From Helichrysum umbraculigerum (taxonomy: Eukaryota > Streptophyta > Magnoliopsida > Asterales > Asteraceae): DNA of 64,000 bases. Every line of letters begins with the position of its first letter. The stretch's first letter is position 1. The position numbers and the translations under genes are program-made. The DNA lies in assembly GCA_949592205.1 (NCBI GenBank), contig CATIUR010000003.1, positions 139,601,259-139,665,258 on the forward strand, written 5' to 3'. The notes beneath the pieces are model-generated. The model saw only the letters and a program-made list of their open reading frames with translations. It did not search any database and was not told the DNA's origin. Below are positions 1-12,276 of this stretch, one piece after another.

Positions 1-393
1 TAGCCTCGAGCTAACACGTGTTAAACTCTGGATCTCGTATTCTACGCTCGTTACACATTAACCATACATAATGTGTATATAAAAACGCATGCTTAAAACG
101 TGATCATAAATGTATCTCTACGTGAACATAACGTGGCAATATATGCATTTATACGTCTCTAACATTTCTAATGCAACACGTAGCACATAAACACATACGT
201 AGCATATATCTCAGTTTTCGTAAACGACACGAGTACTCACATTGATTTTAACGTTGGTGCATCTTTACTTTCGTAACCATAAACTCCACCATGCGTGTAG
301 TATAATTGAATAAAAGCATCCTTGCTTAACAAAATTGTACACCTTGCTTGCATACTTGTACTTTAAATCAACGTCACCTTCTAAAAGGTACAG

Positions 394-753
394 GGGCTGT
401 TTACTTTTTTTTTTCTATTAAGTGCTGTTTACATGTGATGTCTGTCTGGATAAATATGTCTGTTTATAACAAGTGTTGTTTATGTAAATGTAATTTTTGT
501 TTTGACCAAAATGATAAACTTAAATGATAAAAAGTTTAAATAAAAAATGACGTGTTCAAATTCTATTGGAGAAAAAATGTTAGAAAAAATGTATATTTAT
601 CATTAATAGTCTCTTTTTGATAAGGGCTTCATTTTTCCTCCTATTTCAGAAACAGACATTCCTTTCAGATTAAGTGACAAAGAAACAACAATTTATCTAT
701 CTGTATTAAGAAGTGTCTGGAAACAGACCATTAAGTGAAAAGTAAACAGGCCC
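394..753. mobile_element. MITE with terminal inverted repeats
   Basis: The left end GGGCTGTTTACTTTT pairs with the right end AAAGTAAACAGGCCC, giving inverted termini that share CTGTTTACTTTT. The 360-bp interior has no coding capacity. I found no clear target-site duplication, so the superfamily is undecided. Confidence 0.55.
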
Positions 754-1186
754 TTAGAGTTTGGCATGCTTAGCTACACTCGATCATCATTTTAATCGAT
801 TTGATTGACACGTACTAATGAACCTAGCAAAGAAACGTGTCACACTACATTTCCTTCTAACTCTTGTAACTTTCCACTAACCAAAATAACAGTTTTATTT
901 CTTATTATTGTTCACAAAATAAAGACATCACTCTTCATATGTATTTATAGAAAAATACAATAAAATTCTTGTACATAAAGATTCTTCTACATAAACTAAT
1001 AGAATTGCTAGTATATTGAAATAACATTTGAATCATTTTTTCCCCCTTAGATAGACGTAAAAATTGGGATGTTACATCAAGCGTTGAAATAAGTCCTATA
1101 AATCATGAACTTAGTTCCAAGTCCAAAATGTAAAATTGTTATGATGCTATCACATTGCTCCGAGCTTGTTGCTATTTAGTCTTTCA

Positions 1187-1306
1187 CATAATAAATAGCC
1201 AGTTTTGTATAGATTATATGCTGTTCAGAAAACGTGTCCCTTAAGGCAGTAGACGCATAATAAATAGCCAGTTTTGTACAGATTTTATGCTGTTCAGAAA
1301 ACGTGT
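1187..1306. repeat. 51-bp direct repeat, two copies
   Basis: Copies at 1187-1237 and 1256-1306 both start CATAATAAATAGCCAG and end GAAAACGTGT. They differ at two positions and are offset by 69 bp. The repeat lies in the presumed promoter or 5'UTR-intron region of the SPOC gene. Function unknown. Confidence 0.75.
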
Positions 1307-2009
1307 TCGGTAGACTTGAAAGGTTTTGGTAGAGTGTGATTATAGGTTTGTCTGAACAATACATACTATTAGTGATGATGGATCATTTGGATAAATGACT
1401 AATGCAGTCACATTTGGCAACATACCTGTATTCAAGTTTGGGCTAAATGGCCAGTTCTCAGGTGTATGAAAAGTGAAGGGTAGACATAAGTTGAACTACG
1501 GATAACTGCCATGAACAATCACATATAAGAGCTAGTACTCGTTACCATGAGTGCTTAACTTGTTCTTCTGTATTCCCATTGCTTTCTTATTTGGTGTAGT
1601 ATATAATTTCAGTAAATGTGAGTTGAACTATTGATGTATGATATGCTTGTTTTTTTCCCTTTCTACCCGGTATTGACTCCTTGTACCAGAGATGTAAGAT
1701 CTACGTCGTTAGCTAATGTGTTGCTGTGAACATGTGAAAGTTACTAGCTAGATCATAGGAATTTGTTGTTAGGTAATATAACATGATGTTGCGGATGTGT
1801 TATTGCCCTTGCTAGGGGGTTATCTGTAGCTGGTAGTTGTAGTGCACACATTTTTCATTTTATAGTATTGGTGGCATGCACTGCTTTCTTGATATAAGAA
1901 ACATTTCTAGTAAACACTCACACGTTTCTGATTTGTTTGATTGCAGACTGCTATCCTTGAACTTGATGGCATACAGTGGATTGCTTGCTCTGTGTTGACT
2001 TTTGGTAGC

Positions 2010-5000
2010 ATGCCCAATAACTTCATTTCACAGATTATAGCAATGCCTACCTGGCCAATGGAACCAGTGTGGAATAGTGTAGGCTCGCAAAAGCCATTGC
2101 TACCTACAAAGCGGAAGTCATCTACAGAACCCCTGTCCCCTACTGTTGTAGACAAAGGACTGGCACATATGGATCCCCTTACGAATAAAAGACATACACA
2201 GTTGCAACCCATGGCCAGTAAGTCTGGGTCTCAACGGGTGCAGACACCAAAGACTAGAGCTGCAACTCAAGATGTATCAGCAAAGCATCATAGTGGGTCA
2301 TCTGAAGCAATACGGTCCAAGATGAGGGAAACCTTAGCTGCAGCATTATCAGTTGGCATTCAGAATCAAGAGAAAGCTTCTAATGAGGATAATAACTCTC
2401 CATTCAACAAACTGAATCGACTACTACTGTTGATAAGGTTGAAGATTGTGAAACTTCTGCATCTAAGAACATTCAAGATAGGAAATTTGATGTGCAGGAA
2501 CCTCAGTACAACTATTCCATGCCTGATGCTGATGGTTCATTTGGAGACACGTTTTTTTGTCAAAGATGAACTTTTGCTGGGAAATGGACTTTCTTGGGCG
2601 TGGGATATGGAACAAGTCCAAGCAGATGAAAAATATAACAATGGGGTTGAACAGGGTCAAAGCAACTATATAGATGTCCCTGCAAATGGGACGAAAAATA
2701 TTGTTAGATCTCCTGAAGAACTAGCTTTAAAAATTAAAGCAGAGTTATTTAAGCTGTTTGGAGGGGTGAATAAGAAATACAAAGAGAAGGGAATGTCTTT
2801 AATGTTTAATTTGAAGGATCCTAATAATCCTGAGCTGAGAGAGAAGGTTCTATCTGGTGCCATCTCACCTGAAAGATTGTGCTCAATGACACCAGAGGAG
2901 TTTGCTTCTAAAGAACTTTCTGAGTGGCGAATGGCAAAAGCTGAAGAGCTAGATAAAATGATAGTTTTACCGGACTCTGATGTTGATATCAGGCGTTTGG
3001 TTAAGAAAAGTCACAAAGGTGAGTATCAAGTTGAGGTGAACAAGATGATGCTGTTTCGGTTGAGGTTTCTGTTGGGGGGTCGAATTTGTTTACCCAGTTT
3101 CTGCCAAAGAAGAAGAAAACTCAGGAAGTCAAGGAGAAAGAAGTTACTGATGGTGACAAGAGTAGCGCAGAGAACCTGACCATTCCTGCTGATGGGACTG
3201 ATTTCATGCAGGAATTAAGTGTAGATGAATATAAATATGAGAGATTTTTACCTCCAATTGTCTCGTTAGATGAGTTCATGGAATCCTTTAATTCCGAGCC
3301 TCCCTTTGAGAACTTGCCTGTAGATTCCAATGAATTTTAACATGCTGCCGACAAGGTCAACCCAGAAACTGGTGGTAAAACCGACAGTGGCCAGGTATCA
3401 GCTAGGCCAGCTTCTACAGATACTCTAGGAGCTGACCAACCAAAAGCAAAAACCACGGAGGCATTATTGATTACGAAACCTAATGTCACCTCTGTCGACA
3501 AAAAACCTATGCCTGCTTCTAGTGCGGTTATAGGGGAGCGTGTATGGGAAGGTGAATTGCAGCTCACGATAACTTCATCCGTATCGGCTATTGGACTGTT
3601 TAGAAGGTAACTTAGCTAATTCACTTTGCATTAAACATTTCATACATTGAAGTTAGCTTTAAACACATGCACATATTCCTGACTAGCAGATTAGCGTATT
3701 TTATGGGATATGTTATTGTTTATGAACCTTGTGTAGGGCAGTAGGGGCTTACCTCAGCTTTTTGATCATTATGATGACTAGATTCAAGCATATTGTGGGT
3801 TTTATATTTGCTTATCTTAAATAGTCATGGGTGTGTTTATTCTTCTTTCTTATGTGTAATTGTACTTGTAGTGGTGAAAAAACGTCAACAAAGGAGTGGT
3901 GTGGTTCTATGGAGATCAAGGGGAGAGCGAGACTTGATGCATTTGAAAAGTTTCTTCAAGAAATTCCAATGTCCAGAACCCGTGCAGTCATGGTACATCC
4001 AGTTTCTTTAGTTTAAATATAATTGCTTTCTTTTTTTCAACTTTATGTGATGCAAAGAGTTAACTTTCTAATGATTAGGAACCTATAACTTAGTATTAAA
4101 CTATCAATAGAAATTGTACTAATGTAACATTGACATTGACCATTTGTAATGTGATTTGCATTAATAAATGAGTCAGTATTGAAACTCTAATTCCTTTCTT
4201 TTGCAGATTGTGCATTTTGTAATAAAGGATTCCTCTTCTGAGATTCACCGTGCCATGCTTTCTGAGGTGAGACTCTAGTTAAGAAGGTTAGAGGTGGCAA
4301 TTACAGCCAACTTGCTCTGGATTGAGTTGGTCAAATGGGGAAAGTCGGAACATTTGAGTGGGTCAAATGGGTTTAAAATCATTTGAGTCTAATATAACTG
4401 CATAAAACCTCTTAAATTGCCGTATACGTAGACGAAGATTATTCTAATTATGTTACTTTTCAGTCATAATCGACACCTTAATCCATTTAATAGAATATAT
4501 AAAAAGGACTAAAGTGTTGGTTAATTCAACCCAACACGTTCCGACCCTTGCTACAAAATGACCTGTTTCAGCACACTGTTTTGACCGTCACCCTACTGAC
4601 AATGTTGCCACCTCTAGAAAAGGGTATATGTCTTCACCGAATATCGCTTTATATGTAATATTAATTTAAAAAATGTTATTTGTACATTCGGTGGTTTTAA
4701 CGAACTTTTTATCTACCTTTCTTAGGCAGTGGATTCATATGTAGGAGATGAGAGGCTAGGATTTGGTGAACCAATTCCTGGAGTGGAACTTTATTTCTGC
4801 CCACCTCATACGAAAATCATAGAAATGCTCTGCAGACACCCGTCTAAAAACCAGAATGATATACTCAAATCAACAGATAATGGCCTAATTGGTGTAGTTG
4901 TATGGCGAAGACCACATATTAGTCTCACTAATTCTTCTGCTTCTTCTCAACATAAACGTCATAAAACACATAATGTCCATACTAGGAGACATGAACCAAT

Positions 5001-5103
5001 AAATTCCGTTACAAATATGTATTTAGCAAAATCTGTCAACAATAGGCTGCCCCCACAGCCCAATAATAATACTAATAATGATGATGAAGAAATAAGGAGA
5101 TGA
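2010..5103 (+). pseudogene. TFIIS-M / SPOC domain nuclear protein gene, damaged
   Basis: Plant proteins of this type combine a TFIIS central (M) domain with a SPOC domain and are thought to act in transcription or chromatin. Exons by eye: 2010-3606, 3872-3992, 4207-4266 and 4726-5103; all junctions are GT-AG and the phases fit (GLFR-S-GEKTSTKEW spans intron 1). The ATG at 2010 follows the acceptor at 1946 and opens MPNNFISQ, as expected for a start after a 5'UTR intron. The TFIIS-M region is about 2695-3030 (ELFKLFGGVNKKYKEKG, NPELREKV, ERLCSMTPEE). SPOC runs from VWEGELQL (about 3547) to GLIGVVVWRRP (about 4915). Damage in the first coding exon: one A apparently lost in the A run at 2409-2411, one T gained in the T7 run at 2552-2558, one G lost near 3035-3038, and an in-frame TAA at 3338-3340 with homologous sequence continuing in frame. 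It is either a young pseudogene or a locus with uncorrected assembly errors. Confidence 0.8.
4289..4616. mobile_element. MITE in intron 3 of the SPOC gene
   Basis: Perfect 12-bp inverted termini TAGAGGTGGCAA ... TTGCCACCTCTA bound 328 bp of non-coding DNA. Flanking 8-mers are similar but not identical, so a hAT-type origin is only suggested. It lies wholly inside an intron. Confidence 0.65.
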
Positions 5104-5342
5104 TATTAATCGCTTAAGCGTCTAAGAGTGTAAGACTCACCATCAATATCTCACCGATCACAAATTCTAGCTACATATGTGTACGTACGGATTTCATCAA
5201 ATTAAACTCTAAAAAAATAGACAATTCAGATAACTTTCACACCCTTCTTCTTCTTCTGCTGCTGCTTCTGCTTCTTCTTCCCATCCTTTTTCTGCTGCTT
5301 CTTCTGCTCATCCTGCTCATCCACCTTGTTGTTATCCCACAT

Positions 5343-6035
5343 TCACTTATCCTTCCAGATTTCGAATGAGCCATACACATTTGGAATTCTTAACTCAACT
5401 TTTCGCTCCTCATCGAACTTTCTGAATGAGCCAGAGACAAGATTTATGCCGCTGATGATTGTACCCCACACCTGACAAATATATATATTAATATTAATAT
5501 ATCTAACATAATTATAAATCATATCCTATCATTAAAAATCTTATGTCACTATATCTAACATAATCATAAATCCTATCCTATCTAACATAATTAATATTAA
5601 TATATCTAACACGAGATTTACAACTTATAGATAATGAGCATGGTTTGAATTTAAGGATAGTTAGGTACTTACAGTCTCAACCTTCCAGCCTCCGTTGAAG
5701 GAATATTCAACAGGCTCGACTCCTGAGCACTCGAAGCAGGTGAGTGGGGCCGATTTACCACTCAAACTATGTTTGAGGGTTAACGGGAATCCCTCACCAG
5801 GTACAATGGTTATTGTACCTTCAGTCTTGCAGTCTTTGCACTGCAAAAAAAATGGAGAATAAATTAATATTGTTTCTGCTGTAATGTAATAACAATTCTG
5901 TTTCATGGAACAATCAAAACCTATGGGTACCTCTCTCTTGAAGTTGACAAGATGCCTTTTTGAACTCATAAGAGTGTCTTCAAGGCTGAAACATATTTCC
6001 TTTTCGGATACATGTTGACATCAAGTGCACTTAAG
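5343..6035 (-). other. Exons 2-4 of the UPF0587/CZIB-like gene
   Basis: Exon 2 (6035-5931) follows the acceptor TTATGCAG and encodes LKCT-stop-C ... KEICFSLEDTL. Exon 3 (5840-5673) starts at the second CXXC (CKDC). Exon 4 (5471-5343) encodes VWGTIISGINLVSGSFRKFD and on to KDK-stop. The gene converges on the SPOC gene, with only 239 bp between the two stop codons. Confidence 0.85.
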
Positions 6036-6534
6036 CTGCATAATACACATAGCACAATTAACTTTTGTTTTTTTTGAATAAATGCAGACAACTATACCAT
6101 TACCAATGGAAGTAATACAACATAGTCAAAACAACAAAACACAAAACACAGATACCCCCTACACAAGAAGTAACCTGGGGACAACCAAACATTTACATTA
6201 AGACAACAAAACAAAAGCTATGAACACAAAGAAACCAATCTCATTATTCACAACTTATGAGCTTACCAGGTTGAGCTTATAGAGTTCAATACGCAATAAA
6301 ACCTAAGCCTATAAGCTCATAAGCCATTAGAAATGTGGTTAAAAACTTCTCTAATTTTCACTAAGCCATAAGCCCTGAAAATTAGTTTCTATCTGATTTA
6401 TAGCAATCTATACATAACAAGTTATATACTACTTATAACACCACCATCAGATCAGATAAATCATTATATAAAAGTCACACATAAATGATAATCCACCTCA
6501 ATAAAGACCACTAAATCCACTAATTCCTTACTAT
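6036..6534. other. Left remnant of UPF0587 intron 1, with possible retroposon tail
   Basis: No gene is seen. On the minus strand, about 6240-6068 reads like a short non-LTR retroposon 3' end finishing in an A-rich tail (T-rich on plus at 6069-6078). No target duplication was confirmed. Confidence 0.3.
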
Positions 6535-7929
6535 ACTACTGTGACAATCCTCCATTTAGGGTATTAATCCTTACTTAATTGCATGCATTACCTAGAGTAA
6601 TTCCCTGATTAGTGAATTCAAAACGATTTTTATGTGTAAAGTTTTGTGAAACTTACTATGTGATACGTGACGTATTAGACTTGTAGTTATAGGTATATAT
6701 AATTACGTACGAAATGAACATATTAAACTCGACAAACTGAATACAATATAGTTGGTGATACGAAGTAATTAATAATTCGAAAATTATTAATTACAAATAT
6801 TAGATATTTATATTATTGAAATAATATAATAACTTATACGTTTTATATTAAACGTATCAAACGCGAATCATAAAGTTCCAAAAAGAACTTCAAAATACTT
6901 TTGAATAAGTTTTGTTTGAAATTATTATAGAAAAGTATTAGAACAAAAATAAAACGGAAACCTTTAGACTGCTATTTAGGACGCGTTATACACGAACAGA
7001 AACAATTATAAAACATACCTAAAGGTCGAAAATAATAAAAGTATTTATTTTCCCGTTACTGTTTTAGTATTTGGAACATTACTTCAAAATGTAAATTCCA
7101 AATTTGACTGAAATCTGGCACGCAATTTCACTGTACAGTACTTCTACTGTAACCAATTTTATTAATGATTTTAATAAAATATTTCATTTTTATAAATATC
7201 AATTACTAAGTTTAAAATATAAATTAAACTAACGAATAATTGATTTATACCCGAAGTACCACAAATTATACCCGTATACGAAACTAACGGATTAAAAACC
7301 CATAATAATACTACACCAAAATATCTAGGGACAAATTGAAACCCGTCCCATACCTTCCCTTTTGAAAATTGATCTGAGTTATTTGATTTTATACTCCCAC
7401 ACTCTCAACACTATACCAACAAACCTCAATAATTCACCCACACCAAGTTTTCTTCTTCTTTTTCTCTGGATGTAAACAGCAGAAACAAGGAGAAGGCAAG
7501 GGCAACATCAAGGCTTTAAACTCTTCATCATCCTCACTTCTCATCATCATCTCCACTTAACAATAACAAAAACACCTACACTACACACATCATCATCATC
7601 AAATCGAAGCATCATCATCATCTTGCATTGTGAGGAAACTTCTTCCATCTTTAAATTTTACATAATTTTCGTTATATATGGTGTTTATACTACCAAATTT
7701 ATGTACATAACTCAACAATTTGATGATTGATTAATTATGTTCTTGAATATAAAATTTTGGTAAAAATGTGAGTGGTAAAAATTTGGTGTTGTTATAATCT
7801 CCATGTTATGCAAAAACTTTGCTATATTATGTTTGATAATCATTTTGGTAGTGATTTAACAAGTAAAAACGGATATAAAATGAAAATCATGTGTATATAT
7901 GCAATAACAGAGACGAACTGAACCAGAAC

Positions 7930-8170
7930 CAAGCTGAACCGATCGGTTAGCCTAAGCTAGCCGATCGGCTATACCCTTAGAGCCGAACGACTCTCATCAC
8001 CTAGCCGAACGGCTAGTTACTTGACCCAAACCAAACCTTAACCAAACGATGCAATGTAATGTACTTGGCTCGGGTGTAAAAAGGACAAACGAACGGCTCG
8101 AATGAGAAGAGCCAATCGGCTTGAGCAAGCTAGCCGATCGGCTATGCAAGCTCAGCCGATCGGCTGAGTT
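7930..8170. repeat. Cluster of GC-rich palindromes (AGCCGATCGGCT) in LTR A
   Basis: The perfect palindrome AGCCGATCGGCT occurs three times. Close relatives such as AACCGATCGGTT and AGCCGAACGGCT occur between them, within 240 bp of otherwise AT-rich LTR. The spacing is irregular. The role is unknown; hairpin RNA or protein-binding sites are possibilities. Confidence 0.75.
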
Positions 8171-8732
8171 TGGGTACTGGGCCGAGCCATTTTGTTAAAC
8201 TTTAAAGGTATAATTTCGTATTACAAAAATGTTAACGATTTCATAAAACGAGTACTTAAATAATACAAACTTTTCGGGTCAACTAAAATTATAAGGAAAA
8301 ACGACATGGGCCGGATTGTTAAGTTTTTATATTGGGCCCATTTGCTTAAGTGTTAACGGGCCGGGCCATTTGGGTTAGTTAATGGACCTAAACTTTTGGG
8401 CTAAAACTAATTGTATATAAAAAGGGCCCAAAAACTTATATTTAGTAAATGGGCTAAAGTGGTTGAGTTAATGTAATTGGACCGTATCTAATGGGCCTCG
8501 TTATTGGGTTAAACTAAATGGGTTTAGTTGTGGGCCGAACATTTGGGGCCAAAGCCCAATGGGTCGCAAACTTTAAAACGCAAACTTATATGGGGATATA
8601 TATATATAAGAATGATTATAATTGTGAACAACCACAAATTTAATTTCGAACGTACACTTTGTTATATAATTGTGAACAACCACAAATTTATATACACAAC
8701 GATCATTTTATGTATTTATTCGAGCGAATATA

Positions 8733-8734
<2 letters not shown>

Positions 8735-8828
<94 letters not shown>
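8735..8828. repeat. AT dinucleotide microsatellite
   Basis: A nearly pure (AT)n tract inside the 5' LTR of element A. The matching part of the 3' LTR has tracts at 29071-29131 and 29209-29257. Confidence 0.9.
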
Positions 8829-8831
<3 letters not shown>

Positions 8832-8874
8832 TTACGACACTTGTGTTACGAGTTTATAAAAACGACAACTTATA

Positions 8875-8907
<33 letters not shown>

Positions 8908-10663
8908 TTCGATAAGTGTGTTTATATATATACGATTTAACAAAGCTATTTTTATAACAACTATATTTATGTTTTTTTTTATAAACGACAATGATAAGAA
9001 CTATATATATGTATATATACGCGACTTTAGTAAATGAATAAGGTATACACATACGATGACAACAATTGATATATATAAGAATATATATATTCAACTAAAA
9101 TGTATATATAGATAGATACTTACCCGCAACGACTATTAACACGATTATCACCAACAACTAAAATGTTATAAACATTTCAACTTAACGATTAATCCAATTA
9201 CTTATGTAAAGTATAATTAATTGTGTCTAGGTATTTGAGAGACGCACTTGGACTACCGTATATTACTAGCTGTTTTGCTTACTGAAGACTGCTACCAGTG
9301 AGTTCACAGCCCCTACCTTTTACTTGTTTTAAATGCTTTTAAAACCAGAGGTGGAAAACATAGAACTATGTGCTATTACATGATACTTGTTTATATAATT
9401 GCTCGACATGCTTTTATATCAAACTGATTTATATAAATGCTATATGCTTTATACACAACTGTTAACTATATGAAACGTTTTCACAACTTTTTGGGAATAA
9501 GACAACGAATCTTGGTACAATCCTAGGTTTACACGAGGTAGTTGTAGTGCACATAAGCCCCAGTGCTTGCAACTTATAACCATTAGCTAGGTGACTCTAG
9601 CCACTGAGTATACAGATAGTACTATCGATTTGACAACCCTCCCAGGATATAACTCGTTGGTCATTCCAACCACACGATGGCAGTCGTAACGAGGAGTGTA
9701 TACTTACCATGTTACTGAGGCAACAACATCAACTAGTCGTGGATTGGTTATAGTACTAGGTGTCGTTACTTTAACTCTAAAGGTTTAGCTCACCTTAGAG
9801 GGATCATTATCTATATTTCCCACTTAAATTAAACAACTAAACTACAACTTGATTTGGGAAGGGTATTCCCTGTGATAACTAATAGGACAGGTGTCCCTAT
9901 GCATGATTACTTTTTAGGAAACGTTTACCTTAATTGGATAAACTTGGTTTCCCTACAAAACAACTTATATAGGAAATGTTTACTTTATTGTTAAATTTGT
10001 GTTTCCTGCAACTATTATTTGGAAATGTTTTTGATTAAACTTGTGTTTCCTACACAACTATTACTTGAAGTAAGAATGACATTCTTACAGTAAAATAGGA
10101 AATGTTTTCTTTAATTAGAATACTTGTGTTTCCTACTATACATATAAACATTATGTTTGTGTACATCAATGATTTATACAAAACTTGGTTCAACTACGTA
10201 TATACTAAACCTGTGAATTCACTCAACATTCAATGTTGACGGTTTACTATGTTTTTCAGGGAATTAGTATCTCAGGTACTGCATTTGCATTCAAGGACGT
10301 AAGCTACACAGACCATTTAGGATGCCACTTTTTGGGACACTTGGATTTCTTCTGTATTACCAATCACATTGGTTATACTTACGAAATCCCACTTTTATGA
10401 ACTTGTGATTGTTAAAACTCATGTTGTTATACAATACTACTATTTGTACGACTTTATAAGTCGTACCCTTTGTAATAACTTTAACTATGGCATCTTAAAT
10501 ATATATGTTCTGTATGATCATATGCTCTGATACAGTGAATGCACTATTGTAACGTCAGCACCCCCGCTGTTAAACCGTAAACTTAAGATGCTTCCGCTAA
10601 TTAACTAAAGCTTCCGCTAAACCATTAATAAACGCGATTACCGATTTTGGAGGTGTGACAGAC

Positions 10664-10682
10664 TTGGTATCAGAGCCATTGG
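10664..10682 (+). promoter_or_regulatory. Primer-binding site of element A (initiator tRNA-Met type)
   Basis: TTGGTATCAGAGCCATTGG lies 3 bases after the 5' LTR end. TGGTATCAGAGC is complementary to the 3' end of plant initiator tRNA-Met, the usual primer for reverse transcription in this group. Confidence 0.85.
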
Positions 10683-10831
10683 TTATAGCGAACTAGAAGT
10701 CTTTAAGTGACTGAGAACCTTAGAGACCTAGACTATAACCTTGGCTAGAAACATTTATGCATTCACGCATACATACTTTGCATACATCTAGCATATGACT
10801 GACACGACACACACAATTCTTTTGTCTCAGC

Positions 10832-11554
10832 ATGTCGAGACAGCACCCGATCTATGTGTCAGATTCAGAGGAGGAGCCGATGGAGGACTCCTATCAGAGC
10901 ATTGCGAGTTCTGGGGTCGAGAGTCCGACTACTCATCTTAGGGCTACTTCTGACCACACCAGTGATGCTTACATCGCACCACCCCCGACCGTACCTGTGG
11001 TCGCACCTACTACTGCTACCACTGATCCTACCACACGTATGTTAGGGTCTACCTTTATGGCGACACGCCATATGACTGCTGGACCTTCTAGAGGACCAGT
11101 ACTGAGGAGGACACTAGTGAGTTGTGTCCGAGATTTCCCCACTGGACCGGTAGCGCCGCGAGACAAGGCGCCAATGGATGAGTCTGCCGGGCCATCACAT
11201 AGGGTACCTAGATTCGCTCACCTAGAGTGGATGACCCCCATACTGGGACGGTGGAGATCACTAGAGGGTATTCCCTCTACGTTTGAGATGGGGGAGTCTT
11301 CACGATCCCCAGCTCCACTGCCTACCACCGGAGAGCCAGTAGAGCTGACTCTCCCTACTCTTGTCGCCGTGATGCGTACCTTGTTTCGCATTTCTGCTTG
11401 CAGAGGTGCGCACCTCATGGGGGTGCAGGGCGAGGTCTCCCGTCTGTATGGAGACATGGCTGATATGCACGAGCGTTGCCACTTTTTGCTGGACCATATA
11501 TTTCTTGCTCAAGAGATAGCTGAGACTGCACGTACTCGTGTGAGGATACTGTAG
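10832..11554 (+). CDS. Extra open reading frame upstream of gag in element A
   Basis: A 240-residue intact frame starts MSRQHPIYVSDSEEEPMEDS about 150 bp after the primer-binding site. It is acidic at the N-terminus and rich in Pro, Thr and Ser through the middle. The last 70 residues are likely helical (VSRLYGDMADMHERCHFLLD). I recognise no domain and see no zinc knuckle. It is open although the adjacent gag-pol carries several stops, which hints at separate expression or chance survival. It may be an accessory protein or an N-terminal part of Gag now separated from the main gag. No function is assigned. Confidence 0.5.
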   Translation: MSRQHPIYVSDSEEEPMEDSYQSIASSGVESPTTHLRATSDHTSDAYIAPPPTVPVVAPTTATTDPTTRMLGSTFMATRHMTAGPSRGPVLRRTLVSCVRDFPTGPVAPRDKAPMDESAGPSHRVPRFAHLEWMTPILGRWRSLEGIPSTFEMGESSRSPAPLPTTGEPVELTLPTLVAVMRTLFRISACRGAHLMGVQGEVSRLYGDMADMHERCHFLLDHIFLAQEIAETARTRVRIL

Positions 11555-12276
11555 AGACATGCTAGGATGGCATGGTTTATGGTTGGAGCTTGTGTGATGA
11601 TAGCTGTGCTGAGGACAGCTGTGGGATTGTTCTTACCTTATTTCCATTAGACCTATGTATGGCGGGTTGTGCCTACTAGGTATTAGACTGATTACTTTTG
11701 ACTAGATGGATGTATAGGTTAAATCCGTCACATTTTGGGTATTAGTTTGGACTGATGGGTATATTATTATATAGTAAATCCCATCCTTGTACAAAACTTA
11801 TGTAACAATGTTTAACCTATGATATAATATATATTATGTTTGGTTTACATTACCGTGTTTATTACATCTAGTATTGCTATGAGCGAGATCGATTAGTGTT
11901 GATTAGCATATCCTACTTATACTTATATACATGTTTTAGAACGAAAACCAATGAATGACCTCTTGTGATCACATCTTGTACTCTTTGAAACCTATTATAT
12001 TTTGATCAAAATTCTTACCTCAAATTCGTTTGAACCTAATTGTGTTAAATGATGATGAAAAGAAATATGTATTTAGCATCATATAATGACGCCTGGCCAA
12101 CGTGATTATATTATACTAGGTACATATGGGCGTTTCAAAGTCGTGTGACACGTAATGCAAAATCTTGTTCTTCATTCTCCATACTGTTCCTTTGTTAAAC
12201 AATGTGAAATCTTGTCCTTTTCACATTCAATATCTTGGCATTGACTTCTGCATTTTCTTAACCACAGAACGGAATC
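11555..12276 (+). other. Non-coding spacer between extra ORF and gag of element A
   Basis: About 720 bp of AT-rich sequence without a credible reading frame. It may serve as a leader for gag. No terminator or splice signal stands out. Confidence 0.4.

Larger units (their letters stand above)
1..1946. other. 5' flank of the SPOC-domain gene, no gene recognised
   Basis: No convincing coding region is visible. The stretch holds one MITE-like element (394-753) and a short direct repeat (1187-1306). It ends in a pyrimidine-rich tract and the acceptor TTGCAG at 1941-1946, so its right part is probably a 5'UTR intron of the following gene. The upstream non-coding exon and promoter cannot be placed from sequence alone. 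Confidence 0.5.
6540..10660 (+). repeat. 5' LTR of element A (4.1 kb)
   Basis: It runs from TGTGACAATCC to GGAGGTGTGACA. Homology to the right side of the block is clear over 8456-9080, 9109-9605 and 9370-10660. It carries a GC-rich palindrome cluster (7930-8170) and a long AT dinucleotide tract (8735-8828). At 4121 bp it is long for an LTR, though such lengths occur in plant chromoviruses. Confidence 0.85.

Noticed and set aside
6021..6023. TGA inside a CXXC-like motif read as selenocysteine
   Set aside because: Land plants lack the selenocysteine system, and the family has Cys or another ordinary residue there. A nonsense mutation is simpler.
6068..6240. A complete LINE or SINE in UPF0587 intron 1
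   Set aside because: Only an A-rich tail-like end is visible; no coding region, promoter boxes or target duplication could be shown.
8528..9094. Tyr/Ile-rich reading frames over the AT microsatellite
   Set aside because: They are translations of (AT)n repeats with no coding signal.
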